DNA from: Lutibacter sp.
GTDB lineage: Bacteria > Bacteroidota > Bacteroidia > Flavobacteriales > Flavobacteriaceae
Length of the DNA stretch: 64,000 bases
NCBI GenBank assembly: GCA_027449025.1
Contig: DAIDMK010000004.1
Coordinates: 62,001-126,000 of the forward strand
Direction: 5' to 3'
The position numbers were made by a program, and so were the translations under genes. The first letter of the stretch is position 1. Each line of letters opens with the position of its first letter. Of the stretch, positions 25,388-33,479 are shown piece by piece. Under the pieces are notes generated by a model. It saw only the letters and a program-made list of their open reading frames with translations, was not told where the DNA came from and made no database searches.

Positions 25388-25395
25388 TATATTTG
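25388..25395 (+). promoter_or_regulatory. -7 box before nosL
   Basis: TATATTTG, a perfect TAnnTTTG, 22 bp upstream of the nosL ATG. With the terminator just before it, this supports a separate nosLDFY transcript. Confidence 0.5.
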
Positions 25396-25417
25396 AGAAC
25401 TATTAAAATCAAAAATA

Positions 25418-25864
25418 ATGAAGACTAAATTCCTCCAACTATTTATAGGAACTATCGTTTTATTGGTTACAATTTCCTGTAAAGTGGAACCTGAAGCCAT
25501 TGAATACGGTAAAGATCAATGCAGTTTTTGCAAGATGAATATTGTGGATCAAACACATTCAGCACAATTGGTGACCGCCAAAGGAAAGCAATTTAAATTT
25601 GATGCCATTGAGTGCATGGTCAATTATACAGATCAAAACCGAGAAGAAAAAATAGCACTTTTATTGGTTGCAGATTATGGAAATCCGGGTGAAATGACCG
25701 AAGCTGAAAAAGCAACTTACCTAATAACACCAGCAATAAAAAGTCCGATGGGCGCAAACCTTTCTGCCTTTTCAGCAAAAAATACTGCGGATGAATTACA
25801 GCAAAAACATTCAGGCGAAATTTACACTTGGGAAACCCTAAAACAAAAACTTTCCGACAAATAA
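25418..25864 (+). CDS. nosL: NosL copper chaperone lipoprotein
   Basis: 148 residues. Lipobox VTISC (Cys21), then the NosL pattern YGKDQCSFCKMNIVDQTHSAQLV (about 29-51), in which CxFCxM binds Cu(I). FDAIECMVNY and the conserved YLITPAIKSPMGANLSAF follow. NosL delivers copper for the CuZ site of NosZ in the periplasm. Its stop overlaps the nosD start (TAATG). Confidence 0.93.
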   Translation: MKTKFLQLFIGTIVLLVTISCKVEPEAIEYGKDQCSFCKMNIVDQTHSAQLVTAKGKQFKFDAIECMVNYTDQNREEKIALLLVADYGNPGEMTEAEKATYLITPAIKSPMGANLSAFSAKNTADELQQKHSGEIYTWETLKQKLSDK

Positions 25865-27096
25865 TGAAGTGTAAAATTCTGATATTTTTCCTTTTTATTT
25901 CTTTTACTGTTTCCGCCAAACAAATAGTTGTTTGTAAAAGCTGTAGCGTTAAAACCATTAAAGAAGCCATCAAAATTGCAGAAGATGGTGATGAGGTTCT
26001 CATCAAAAAAGGGGTGTACAAGGAACAAAATATTGTTATTGACAAAGCCATTTCCTTAATTGGTGAAAAAGGCGCAGTAATAGATGGAAATAATGAGGGC
26101 GGGATCTTGATTTTTCAAACAAATAATTTTAAGATTAAAGGTTTGAAAATTGTGAATGTAGGCCTGAGTTATACCATAGAATATGCTGCTATAAAAGTGA
26201 TTAAAGGCAATGATTTTATCATTGAAGACTGTGTTATGGAGAATGTTTTCTTCGGAATTTTACTTGAAAAATCGAAAAGAGGTATCATCAGAAACAATAA
26301 AATCTCCAGCAATCGTAAAAACGAAGCCAGTTCAGGAAACGGCATTCATATTTGGAGTGGCGAAGAAATGGAAGTCTATAAAAATGAAATGTTTGGACTG
26401 CGCGATGGTATTTACTTCGAATTTGTTAAAAACAGCCTTGTCCACGACAATGTAAGCCATAACAATATTCGTTACGGATTGCATTTTATGTTTTCAAACA
26501 ACAATACATACCATCACAATGAATTTAGAAATAACGGTGCCGGCGTTGCGGTGATGTTCTCTAAATTTATAATAATGCACCATAATAAATTTTGGCTAAA
26601 TTGGGGAGCTGCTTCTTATGGTTTGCTGCTGAAAGAAATTTATGATGCCGAAATTTATGACAATCTGTTTGAGCAAAACACCATCGGTATCAATGCGGAA
26701 GGCTCCACCCGAATAAATTATAAAAACAATACTTTTTTGCGAAATGGCTGGGCCATAAAAATTTCTGGTGCCTGTTACAAAAATGTGTTTGCTAAAAATG
26801 ATTTTATGAGCAATTCGTTAGATTTATCCTACAATTCCAACATCAACGACAATAAGTTCGACAACAATTATTGGAGTGAATATACAGGCTACGATTTGGA
26901 TAAAAATGGCATTGGCGATGTGCCATATCGGCCTGTAAAACTGTTTTCGTATATTGTGAACAAAACACCAGAAGCCTTAGTGTTATTAAGAAGTTTGTTT
27001 GTTGACATCATCAATTTTTCAGAAAAAGTTTCACCGGTTTTTACGCCAGACGATTTAATGGACAACAACCCACTAATGAAAAGAGCAAATGATTGA
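25864..27096 (+). CDS. nosD: NosD periplasmic copper-site assembly protein
   Basis: 410 residues from the ATG at 25864, chosen because it overlaps the nosL stop and gives a clean signal peptide (MKCKILIFFLFISFTVSA). The body is a right-handed parallel beta-helix of repeated NN.I..N/NTF-type turns (about 90-330), as in NosD/CASH proteins. NosD works with the NosFY ABC complex in CuZ maturation. The frame overlaps nosF by 8 bp. Confidence 0.95.
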   Translation: MKCKILIFFLFISFTVSAKQIVVCKSCSVKTIKEAIKIAEDGDEVLIKKGVYKEQNIVIDKAISLIGEKGAVIDGNNEGGILIFQTNNFKIKGLKIVNVGLSYTIEYAAIKVIKGNDFIIEDCVMENVFFGILLEKSKRGIIRNNKISSNRKNEASSGNGIHIWSGEEMEVYKNEMFGLRDGIYFEFVKNSLVHDNVSHNNIRYGLHFMFSNNNTYHHNEFRNNGAGVAVMFSKFIIMHHNKFWLNWGAASYGLLLKEIYDAEIYDNLFEQNTIGINAEGSTRINYKNNTFLRNGWAIKISGACYKNVFAKNDFMSNSLDLSYNSNINDNKFDNNYWSEYTGYDLDKNGIGDVPYRPVKLFSYIVNKTPEALVLLRSLFVDIINFSEKVSPVFTPDDLMDNNPLMKRAND

Positions 27097-27796
27097 ATTT
27101 AAAAATTTACACAAACGATTCGGAAAATTAATCGTTTTAGACGGTTTAGACCTTGAAATTAACAAAGGTGGAATATTTGCCATTCTTGGGCCAAACGGTT
27201 CAGGAAAAACAACTTTAATTAAATGTTTGTTAGGGATGGTGATTCCAAATAAAGGCGAAATATTTTTTGAGAAAAAAAGTATCCATCGGCAGTGGGCCTA
27301 TCGCAATAACTTAAATTATTTACCGCAAATTGCCAACTTTCCGCCAAATTTAACCGTGATTGAGCTTATCAATATGGTAAAAAATCTACGTCCGAAAGCA
27401 GCAAATTCAGAAGATTTGATTGAGCTGTTTGGATTGAAATCTTTTTTAGATAAAAAGTTGGGGAATTTATCTGGCGGCACAAAACAAAAAGTGAATATTG
27501 TGCTCACATTTATGTTCGACAGCGATTTAATTGTTTTGGATGAACCCACAAATGGCCTCGACCCAATTGCGCTAATCAATTTAAAAGAAATTATTCAGAA
27601 GGAAAAAGACAAAGGAAAAACCATCTTAATCACCACGCATATTATGAGTTTTGTGGATGAGGTTGCCGATGAAATTGTTTTTCTACTCGATGGAAAAATT
27701 TATTTTAAAGGAACTATTGAAACGCTTAAAAAGCAAACGAATAATGACAATTTAGAACATGCCATTGCCAATTTAATAGCCAAACAATATGCTTAA
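27089..27796 (+). CDS. nosF: NosF ABC ATPase
   Basis: 235 residues. Walker A GPNGSGKTT (about 34-42), signature LSGGTKQKV, Walker B LIVLDEPTNGLDP and switch His in TTHIMSF. It energises NosY in the NosDFY complex that supports copper/sulfur cofactor assembly of NosZ. It overlaps nosD and nosY by 8 bp each, so translation is coupled. Confidence 0.95.
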   Translation: MIEFKNLHKRFGKLIVLDGLDLEINKGGIFAILGPNGSGKTTLIKCLLGMVIPNKGEIFFEKKSIHRQWAYRNNLNYLPQIANFPPNLTVIELINMVKNLRPKAANSEDLIELFGLKSFLDKKLGNLSGGTKQKVNIVLTFMFDSDLIVLDEPTNGLDPIALINLKEIIQKEKDKGKTILITTHIMSFVDEVADEIVFLLDGKIYFKGTIETLKKQTNNDNLEHAIANLIAKQYA

Positions 27797-28571
27797 AATA
27801 TTAAAATACAGTTTTTACGATTTAATGCGTAGCCGCTGGAGCTATGTGTACTTTTTGTTTTATTTAATCCTTGGTTTTGTACTGTTGTTTTTGAACAATG
27901 ATGTGGATAAAGCAGTCATCACTTTAATGAATATCATTATCGTTTTAACACCTTTAATCGGAACTATTTTTGGCGTTATGTATTATTACAATTCAAAGGA
28001 ATTTACCGAATTGCTGCTGGCGCAACCCATAAACAGACGCAAAATTTTTATGGGACAGTATTTCGGTATCTCAATTTCCCTGACACTAAGTTTGGTTTTG
28101 GGACTTGGAATACCATTTGTTTTCTACGGACTGTTTAAATCTGCTGCAATTTTCAATTTTAGTTTGCTTTTGGTGGTGGGTGCTTTTCTGAATTTTATTT
28201 TTGTGGCGCTGTCTTACAATATTGCCCTTTCTACCGAAAATAAAATAAAAGGTTTCGGCTATGCTATTTTAATGTGGCTGTTTTTGGCTGTTATTTACGA
28301 TGGAGTTTTCTTGATATCGCTGATAATTTTTAATTCTTATCCCTTAGATAAATTTTCATTAGCGGCAACAATGTTTAATCCAATCGATTTGTCGCGGATT
28401 TTAATTTTATTGAAGTTGGATATTTCTGCATTACTGGGCTACACTGGTGCCGTTTTTAGAAAGTTTTTCGGAACGAATATCGGAATGTTTATTTCTATGA
28501 GCCTTTTAGTGTTGTGGGTGGTTTTTCCTGTGCTCCGCATGAATTTAAAGTTGCGAAAAAAGGATTTTTAA
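27789..28571 (+). CDS. nosY: NosY ABC permease
   Basis: 260 residues with six predicted helices (about 19-35, 45-65, 95-122, 125-150, 157-180, 235-252), the ABC-2/NosY layout. The loop LLLAQPINRRKIFMGQY after the second helix is typical. Last gene of the nosLDFY unit. No nosR or nosX is present, as usual for clade II. Confidence 0.93.
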   Translation: MLKILKYSFYDLMRSRWSYVYFLFYLILGFVLLFLNNDVDKAVITLMNIIIVLTPLIGTIFGVMYYYNSKEFTELLLAQPINRRKIFMGQYFGISISLTLSLVLGLGIPFVFYGLFKSAAIFNFSLLLVVGAFLNFIFVALSYNIALSTENKIKGFGYAILMWLFLAVIYDGVFLISLIIFNSYPLDKFSLAATMFNPIDLSRILILLKLDISALLGYTGAVFRKFFGTNIGMFISMSLLVLWVVFPVLRMNLKLRKKDF

Positions 28572-28675
28572 CAAACGATGTCAATGGTGTAATTTGATGC
28601 AATTTTCAATTGATTTTCGCTTCATTTTGTTGTTTAAAAAGCCAATTTTACGAGCGCCTATTTTAGTGATATGCG

Positions 28676-28683
28676 TATCTTTG
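28676..28683 (+). promoter_or_regulatory. -7 box before meaB
   Basis: TATCTTTG fits TAnnTTTG and lies 99 bp upstream of the meaB ATG, leaving a 5' leader of roughly 90 nt. Confidence 0.45.
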
Positions 28684-28782
28684 TGATTAAATAATCAAAG
28701 AATTTATGTTATTTTCTACGGATAAAATGTTTCGTTTTATATTGCTGTTTGAATAATGAAATTTAATAATTGGTGAATAAGC

Positions 28783-29796
28783 ATGGGAAATTACAAACCA
28801 AAAAGCAGGTTAACAGCTAAGGAATATATTGATGGCGTTTTGAGAGGTGACCGCGTGTTGCTTTCAAGGGCAATTACCATTGTAGAAAGCAATTTGGATA
28901 GCGATAAACTTATTGCAAAAGAAATTGTGCAAGCCATTTTGCCAAAATCAGGAAATTCATTCAGAATTGGGATAACAGGCGTACCCGGCGTAGGTAAAAG
29001 TACTTTTATTGAGGTTTTTGGTCTGCATTTAATCAAACAAGGTTATAAAGTGGCTATTTTATCGATTGACCCAAGCAGCCAACGTTCAAAAGGTAGTATT
29101 TTGGGCGACAAAACACGAATGGAACAATTGGCAAATTCGGATGAGGCCTATATCAGACCTTCAGCGTCTGGCGATACGCTTGGCGGTGTGGCCAATAAAA
29201 CTGGAGAAACGATGTTGCTTTGCGAAGCAGCTGGATATGATATTATTTTAATAGAAACAGTGGGCGTAGGCCAGTCTGAAACTGCGGTTCACGGAATGAC
29301 GGATTTCTTTTTGCTTTTAATGTTGGCCGGCGCAGGAGATGAATTGCAAGGCATTAAAAAAGGAATTATGGAAATGGCCGACATGGTAGTCATCAACAAA
29401 GCGGATGGAGACAATGTTCGAAAAAGTGAAATTGCAAGATCTCAGTATCAAAATGCATTGCATATTTTTCCGCAATCGGAATCGGGTTGGAGCCCAGTGG
29501 TGAGAACGGCTTCAGCCATTAAAAATATTGGAATTGATAAAGTTTGGGAAGAAATTACCAACTACAAGAAGTTGGTTTTGGAAAATGGTTATTTCAATAA
29601 AAACAGAAATCTTCAGCAAGTTCAATGGATGTACAACAATGTCAATGAAGAATTGAAGCGATTGTTTTATGGATCAAAGGACATAGCAAATCAGTTGTCA
29701 ATTTTGGAAAAGGATATTATTTCTGCTAAAATCTCTCCGGTAAAAGCGGCTCAAAAAATTATTGATGCCTTTAAAACCTTATTTCAAACGCGATAA
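28783..29796 (+). CDS. meaB: Methylmalonyl-CoA mutase-associated GTPase MeaB
   Basis: 337 residues. Walker A GVPGVGKST (about 69-77), IDPSSQRSKGSILGDKTRM (switch region), ETVGVGQSE (switch with the family's conserved Gln) and NKADGDN (guanine specificity). MeaB is the G-protein chaperone that loads and protects B12 in methylmalonyl-CoA mutase. The mutase genes are 20 kb away at 49459-52864. Confidence 0.95.
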   Translation: MGNYKPKSRLTAKEYIDGVLRGDRVLLSRAITIVESNLDSDKLIAKEIVQAILPKSGNSFRIGITGVPGVGKSTFIEVFGLHLIKQGYKVAILSIDPSSQRSKGSILGDKTRMEQLANSDEAYIRPSASGDTLGGVANKTGETMLLCEAAGYDIILIETVGVGQSETAVHGMTDFFLLLMLAGAGDELQGIKKGIMEMADMVVINKADGDNVRKSEIARSQYQNALHIFPQSESGWSPVVRTASAIKNIGIDKVWEEITNYKKLVLENGYFNKNRNLQQVQWMYNNVNEELKRLFYGSKDIANQLSILEKDIISAKISPVKAAQKIIDAFKTLFQTR

Positions 29797-29878
29797 AAAA
29801 CGCCACACAGTTTTGTTGTGATGGGTTTTCGCCTTCAAACAATTGTGCTTTTATGCCTGTTCTAAATATTTCTTCATA

Positions 29879-30022
29879 ATGGTGATGGAGAATTCAGAAA
29901 TTACGCTGCTCGCAAAAAAATGGGATGGCATAGGCATATTAACCGATCGTATGGAAATTGATACTTCGTCTAATATCACTTCAGAAGAATTTTTTATAGA
30001 AAAATTCAGCAATACTTTATAG
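29879..30022 (+). CDS. Possible small ORF of 47 codons
   Basis: ATG-GTG-ATG start region at 29879, product MVMENSEITLLAKKWDGIGI..., ending ...EEFFIEKFSNTL. The codon use looks protein-like and it contains no repeats, but no family is recognised and the ORF is short. It could be a real microprotein or the end of a decayed gene. A palindrome related to the bS21 operator begins 16 bp after its stop. Confidence 0.3.
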   Translation: MVMENSEITLLAKKWDGIGILTDRMEIDTSSNITSEEFFIEKFSNTL

Positions 30023-30037
30023 GTTTTTTCTAAAAAC

Positions 30038-30053
30038 AGTTTCTGTAGAAATT
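30038..30053. promoter_or_regulatory. Palindrome related to the bS21 operator (distal copy)
   Basis: AGTTTCT-GT-AGAAATT, a near copy (one base off perfect symmetry) of the palindrome at 30149-30172. The centres are 115 bp apart, close to eleven helical turns, so a DNA loop between the two is possible. Confidence 0.4.
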
Positions 30054-30148
30054 ATAAATATTGTATGTTTTTTATTTAAAATAATGGTCAAAAAATGAGG
30101 TAAATAGCCTATTTGTTCTTTACTTATTGTATTATATTAATTAAATAT

Positions 30149-30182
30149 AAATAGTTTCTACAGAAACTATTTTGTATTTTTG
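30149..30182 (+). promoter_or_regulatory. Promoter and palindromic operator of the bS21-like operon
   Basis: AAATAGTTTCT-AC-AGAAACTATTT (30149-30172) is a perfect 11+2+11 palindrome. Immediately after it TATTTTTG (30175-30182) matches the -7 box, 31 bp before the ATG at 30213. The palindrome covers the -33 region, so a protein bound there would most likely repress. Confidence 0.6.
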
Positions 30183-30212
30183 CCTCATAATCATTAAAAT
30201 AAAACAATAAAT

Positions 30213-30407
30213 ATGCTCATTATACAAGTAAAGGAAGGCGAAAACATTGACAGAGCGCTAAAAAGATACAAACAAAAAACAAGAAGAACAAAACTGATGA
30301 ATAATTTGAGAGATCAAAAACAATTTATCAAGAAATCGGTTAAAAACAGAAAGAAAAAAGGAAAAGCAATCTACGTACAGAATTTAAGAACTCAAGAAGA
30401 AAAATAG
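30213..30407 (+). CDS. Divergent ribosomal protein bS21
   Basis: 64 residues, full length. MLIIQVKEGENIDRALKRYKQK (1-22) is the Bacteroidota bS21 start; the second half (LMNNLRDQKQFIKKSVKNRKKKGKAIY) keeps the register of the family but is more basic and lacks the usual residues. No Shine-Dalgarno is seen upstream. bS21 sits on the 30S platform and, in Bacteroidota, helps hide the anti-Shine-Dalgarno. The company (GNAT, symporter, racemase) suggests a paralogue rather than the housekeeping copy; that is inference. Confidence 0.8.
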   Translation: MLIIQVKEGENIDRALKRYKQKTRRTKLMNNLRDQKQFIKKSVKNRKKKGKAIYVQNLRTQEEK

Positions 30408-30409
30408 AT

Positions 30410-30859
30410 ATGGAGATTTTTAAAATATACAACAAAATCACAGCGCCTTCCGCTGAAGACAAGCAGGAAGCGATTTCATTTTTATTTAAGCACCTACAGG
30501 AATACGGCGATAAAATGGAAGATATTAGCAAATGTTTTGATTTCGCAATTAAGGATTCAAATGAAGGGCTTGGCGGATTTGTATTGATTCTTCTAGAAAA
30601 TAACGAAATTAAGGGTGTTACCATCGTTAACAAAACCGGAATGGCTGGGTACATTCCTGAAAACATCCTTGTTTATATTGCCGTTCATGAAAATGCCCGT
30701 GGCAAAGGTTACGGTAAAAAACTAATGAATAAAGCTATTGAATTGGCCGATGGCGATATTGCCTTGCACGTCGAGCCGAACAACCCTGCAAAGTTTTTAT
30801 ATGAGAAATTGGGTTTTGAAAATAAATATCTAGAAATGCGACTTAAAAAACAACAATAA
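30410..30859 (+). CDS. GNAT-family N-acetyltransferase
   Basis: 149 residues. Motif A of GNAT is clear: VYIAVHENARGKGYGKKLMNKAIELA (about 86-111, R/Q-x-x-G-x-G/A acetyl-CoA loop), followed by LHVEPNNPAKFLYEKLGFE. It starts 2 bp after the bS21 stop and ends 5 bp before the symporter gene. The acceptor could be an amino acid, a small amine or a protein such as bS21; the sequence does not decide. Confidence 0.85.
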   Translation: MEIFKIYNKITAPSAEDKQEAISFLFKHLQEYGDKMEDISKCFDFAIKDSNEGLGGFVLILLENNEIKGVTIVNKTGMAGYIPENILVYIAVHENARGKGYGKKLMNKAIELADGDIALHVEPNNPAKFLYEKLGFENKYLEMRLKKQQ

Positions 30860-30864
30860 ATTCT

Positions 30865-32268
30865 ATGGCTTTTTTAGACATTGTTGTATTTGTTGTTTAT
30901 ATGGCCGCCGTTTTAGGGATTGGATTTTATTTTTTTAAAAAAAATGAAACCGTCAAAGATTACTACATTGGCGGTGGTGAAATGAGTAGTTTGCATGTCG
31001 GTTTGTCTGTTGTTGCAACAGATGTTGGAGGCGGATTTTCAATTGGATTGGGCGGACTGGGTTTTGTGATGGGAATATCCGGTTCTTGGATGCTATTTAC
31101 CGGACTTATAGGCGCTTGGTTAAGTGCCGTCTTTTTGATTCCAAAGGTTGTTAAACTTGGAAATCTTCATGGTTTTTTAACATTTCCCGAATTTTTGAAA
31201 CACGGATACGGAACTACAGTAGCCATGGTTGCTGGTATCATTTCTTTTATTGGCTATTTGGGTTTTACCTCATCTCAATTTCTAGCCGGAGCAAAATTGG
31301 CTGTTGGCACATTCCCTTCTCTTGATTTGAATCAAGCTTTATTGATTATGGGAGGTATAGCACTTGTTTATACTGCTTTTGGCGGAATGAAAGCTGTAAT
31401 TTATACAGATACTTTTCAATGGATTATTTTAATGGCTGGGCTAATACTTGTTGGAATCCCTATTGCCTATAACTACTTAGGAGGTTATGATGCGATTGTA
31501 AATGTGCTTCCTGATAAATATTTTTCATTGCAAAATGTCTCCTGGGTACAACTCGTAAATTGGTTTGTAATTATTGTTCCTATTTGGTTTGTTGGAATGA
31601 CACTTTATCAAAGAATATACGCTTGCAAAGATGAAAAAACGGCGAAAAAGGCTTGGTTTATAGCAGGACTTTTTGAATATCCCGTTATGGCATTTATGGG
31701 AGTAATACTTGGATTATTTGCACGAGTAGCTGCAGCAAAAGGAATATTTATTTCTGATGGATTTGAAAGTGAAATTGGGATGGATCCTGAAATGGGAATG
31801 CCCTTGCTTTTAAAACATGCATTGCCCGTAGGTCTTATGGGTTTAATGTTGTCTGCTTATTTTTCTGCAATAATGTCAACAGCAGACAGTTGTTTGTTGG
31901 CAGCATCTGGAAATTTTGTAACCGATATTTTAGGGCTTAAGCACGATAATAAAAACAATATAAAAATTTCTCAGATTGTTACTTTTATCGTTGGCGGAGC
32001 GGCAATAATTATTGCCACTTCTATGCAAAGTGTATTGTCGCTTATGCTATTGTCCTACTCATTTATGGTTTCCGGACTTTTAGTACCGGTGTTGGGAATA
32101 TTATTGTCTAAAAAAAGAAAACCTTTAGCAGCATTGTTCTCTATGATAATAGGAGGGTCTTCAACATTGATCTTAACATTTCTCGAAGTGAAAATTCCTT
32201 TTGGTTTTGATCCAATATTAATTGGAATTTCATTATCTTCCATTGTCTATTTATCAATTAAAAAATAA
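30865..32268 (+). CDS. Sodium:solute symporter family transporter
   Basis: 467 residues with about 13 helices. The family core is seen: an N-terminal helix, VKDYYIGGGEMSSLHVGLSVVATDVGGGFSIG (about 30-61), YTAFGGMKAVIYTDTFQ (about 168-184; sodium-site region) and a later SAIMSTADSCLLAASG (about 334-349). Usual substrates are amino acids, sugars or vitamins. Because the next gene encodes an alanine/ornithine-racemase-like enzyme, an amino acid is likely. Confidence 0.87.
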   Translation: MAFLDIVVFVVYMAAVLGIGFYFFKKNETVKDYYIGGGEMSSLHVGLSVVATDVGGGFSIGLGGLGFVMGISGSWMLFTGLIGAWLSAVFLIPKVVKLGNLHGFLTFPEFLKHGYGTTVAMVAGIISFIGYLGFTSSQFLAGAKLAVGTFPSLDLNQALLIMGGIALVYTAFGGMKAVIYTDTFQWIILMAGLILVGIPIAYNYLGGYDAIVNVLPDKYFSLQNVSWVQLVNWFVIIVPIWFVGMTLYQRIYACKDEKTAKKAWFIAGLFEYPVMAFMGVILGLFARVAAAKGIFISDGFESEIGMDPEMGMPLLLKHALPVGLMGLMLSAYFSAIMSTADSCLLAASGNFVTDILGLKHDNKNNIKISQIVTFIVGGAAIIIATSMQSVLSLMLLSYSFMVSGLLVPVLGILLSKKRKPLAALFSMIIGGSSTLILTFLEVKIPFGFDPILIGISLSSIVYLSIKK

Positions 32269-32272
32269 TGAA

Positions 32273-33346
32273 ATGGCATATATAACGCTTAATAAAAAAT
32301 CATTAGCTCATAATTATTCATTTTTGCAGTCTATATTCAAAAGCCATCATAAAGAATGGGCGCCAGTTTTGAAGATGCTTTGTGGAAATAAAACTTTTTT
32401 GGAATACACATTGTCATTAGGTGATGAACAGGTTTGTGATGCTCGACTGACCAATTTAAAAAAAATTAAAGCCATAAATCCTAAAAAGGAAACCATCTAT
32501 ATTAAACCTCCGGCAAAACGAAGTATCGCCAGTGTGGTAAAATATGCCGATGTTAGTTTTAATACGGAATTTACGACCATGAAATGGTTGTCTGAAGAAG
32601 CCGTTAAACAGAAAAAAATCCACCGAATTATTATTATGATTGAATTGGGTGATTTGCGCGAAGGCATCATGGGCGAACATTTAATGGAATTTTATAAAAA
32701 AATATTTGAGCTACCCAATATTCATGTGGCTGGTATTGGTGCAAACCTCAATTGTTTAAGTGGCGTCATGCCAAGTAAAGACAAATTGATCCAATTGAGT
32801 TTGTATGAGCAATTAATTGAAGCGAAATTCGGCAAGAAAATAGATTATGTGTCGGGTGGATCTTCTGTGATGATTCCGCTTTTAATGAAAAAGCAAATTC
32901 CAATGGGTGTCAATCATTTTAGAATTGGTGAAACCCTATTTTTTGGTGTTGATTTATTTACCAATAAAACAATACCCAAAATGAAGGATGATGTTTTTTT
33001 ACTTTATGCTGAAATCATTGAAATTACTGAAAAACCAATTGTCCCTTATGGTTATTTAGAAGAAAATCCCTCGGGAGAAACCTTGGAAATTAATCCGGAG
33101 GATTATGGAAAAAAACACAGTAGGGGAATTTTGGATATTGGGCTTTTGGATATTTCCAAAACCGAATTTATCACACCTGTTGATGAAAACATTTCTTTTA
33201 TTGGCGCAAGCTCAGATATGTTGGTGGTGGACTTGAGCAATACCAAAAAAAAATATAAAGTCGGTGATTTGGTAAGTTTTAAAATGAAATATATGGGCGC
33301 CTTGCGCATTATGAACTCCGAATATATCGATAAAAAACTGGTTTAA
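32273..33346 (+). CDS. Alanine/ornithine racemase-family PLP enzyme
   Basis: 357 residues from the ATG at 32273 (MAYITLNKKSLAHNYSFL). An upstream in-frame start at 32222 would overlap the symporter. The alanine-racemase N-terminal barrel carries WAPVLKMLCGN with the PLP lysine (about 37), ...VSGGSSVMIPLL (phosphate-binding) and NHFRIGETLFFG. The group includes ornithine racemase and YhfX-like enzymes. Probably interconverts an amino acid imported by the preceding symporter. Confidence 0.85.
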   Translation: MAYITLNKKSLAHNYSFLQSIFKSHHKEWAPVLKMLCGNKTFLEYTLSLGDEQVCDARLTNLKKIKAINPKKETIYIKPPAKRSIASVVKYADVSFNTEFTTMKWLSEEAVKQKKIHRIIIMIELGDLREGIMGEHLMEFYKKIFELPNIHVAGIGANLNCLSGVMPSKDKLIQLSLYEQLIEAKFGKKIDYVSGGSSVMIPLLMKKQIPMGVNHFRIGETLFFGVDLFTNKTIPKMKDDVFLLYAEIIEITEKPIVPYGYLEENPSGETLEINPEDYGKKHSRGILDIGLLDISKTEFITPVDENISFIGASSDMLVVDLSNTKKKYKVGDLVSFKMKYMGALRIMNSEYIDKKLV

Positions 33347-33479
33347 TGTATTGCTTTCTCTCCAGATTGGTTCGAATGGTATATAATGCTATTAAATTTT
33401 CTTCAAAATTAATTTCAAAGCGGAAAAACTTCCTTAAATTTAGACTTTTTCAGCATAGAAATTAAATAAATTAAACAGT

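Noticed and set aside
26210-26455. Plus-strand ORF inside nosD
   Set aside because: Out-of-frame shadow of the beta-helix coding sequence; nosD is strongly supported.
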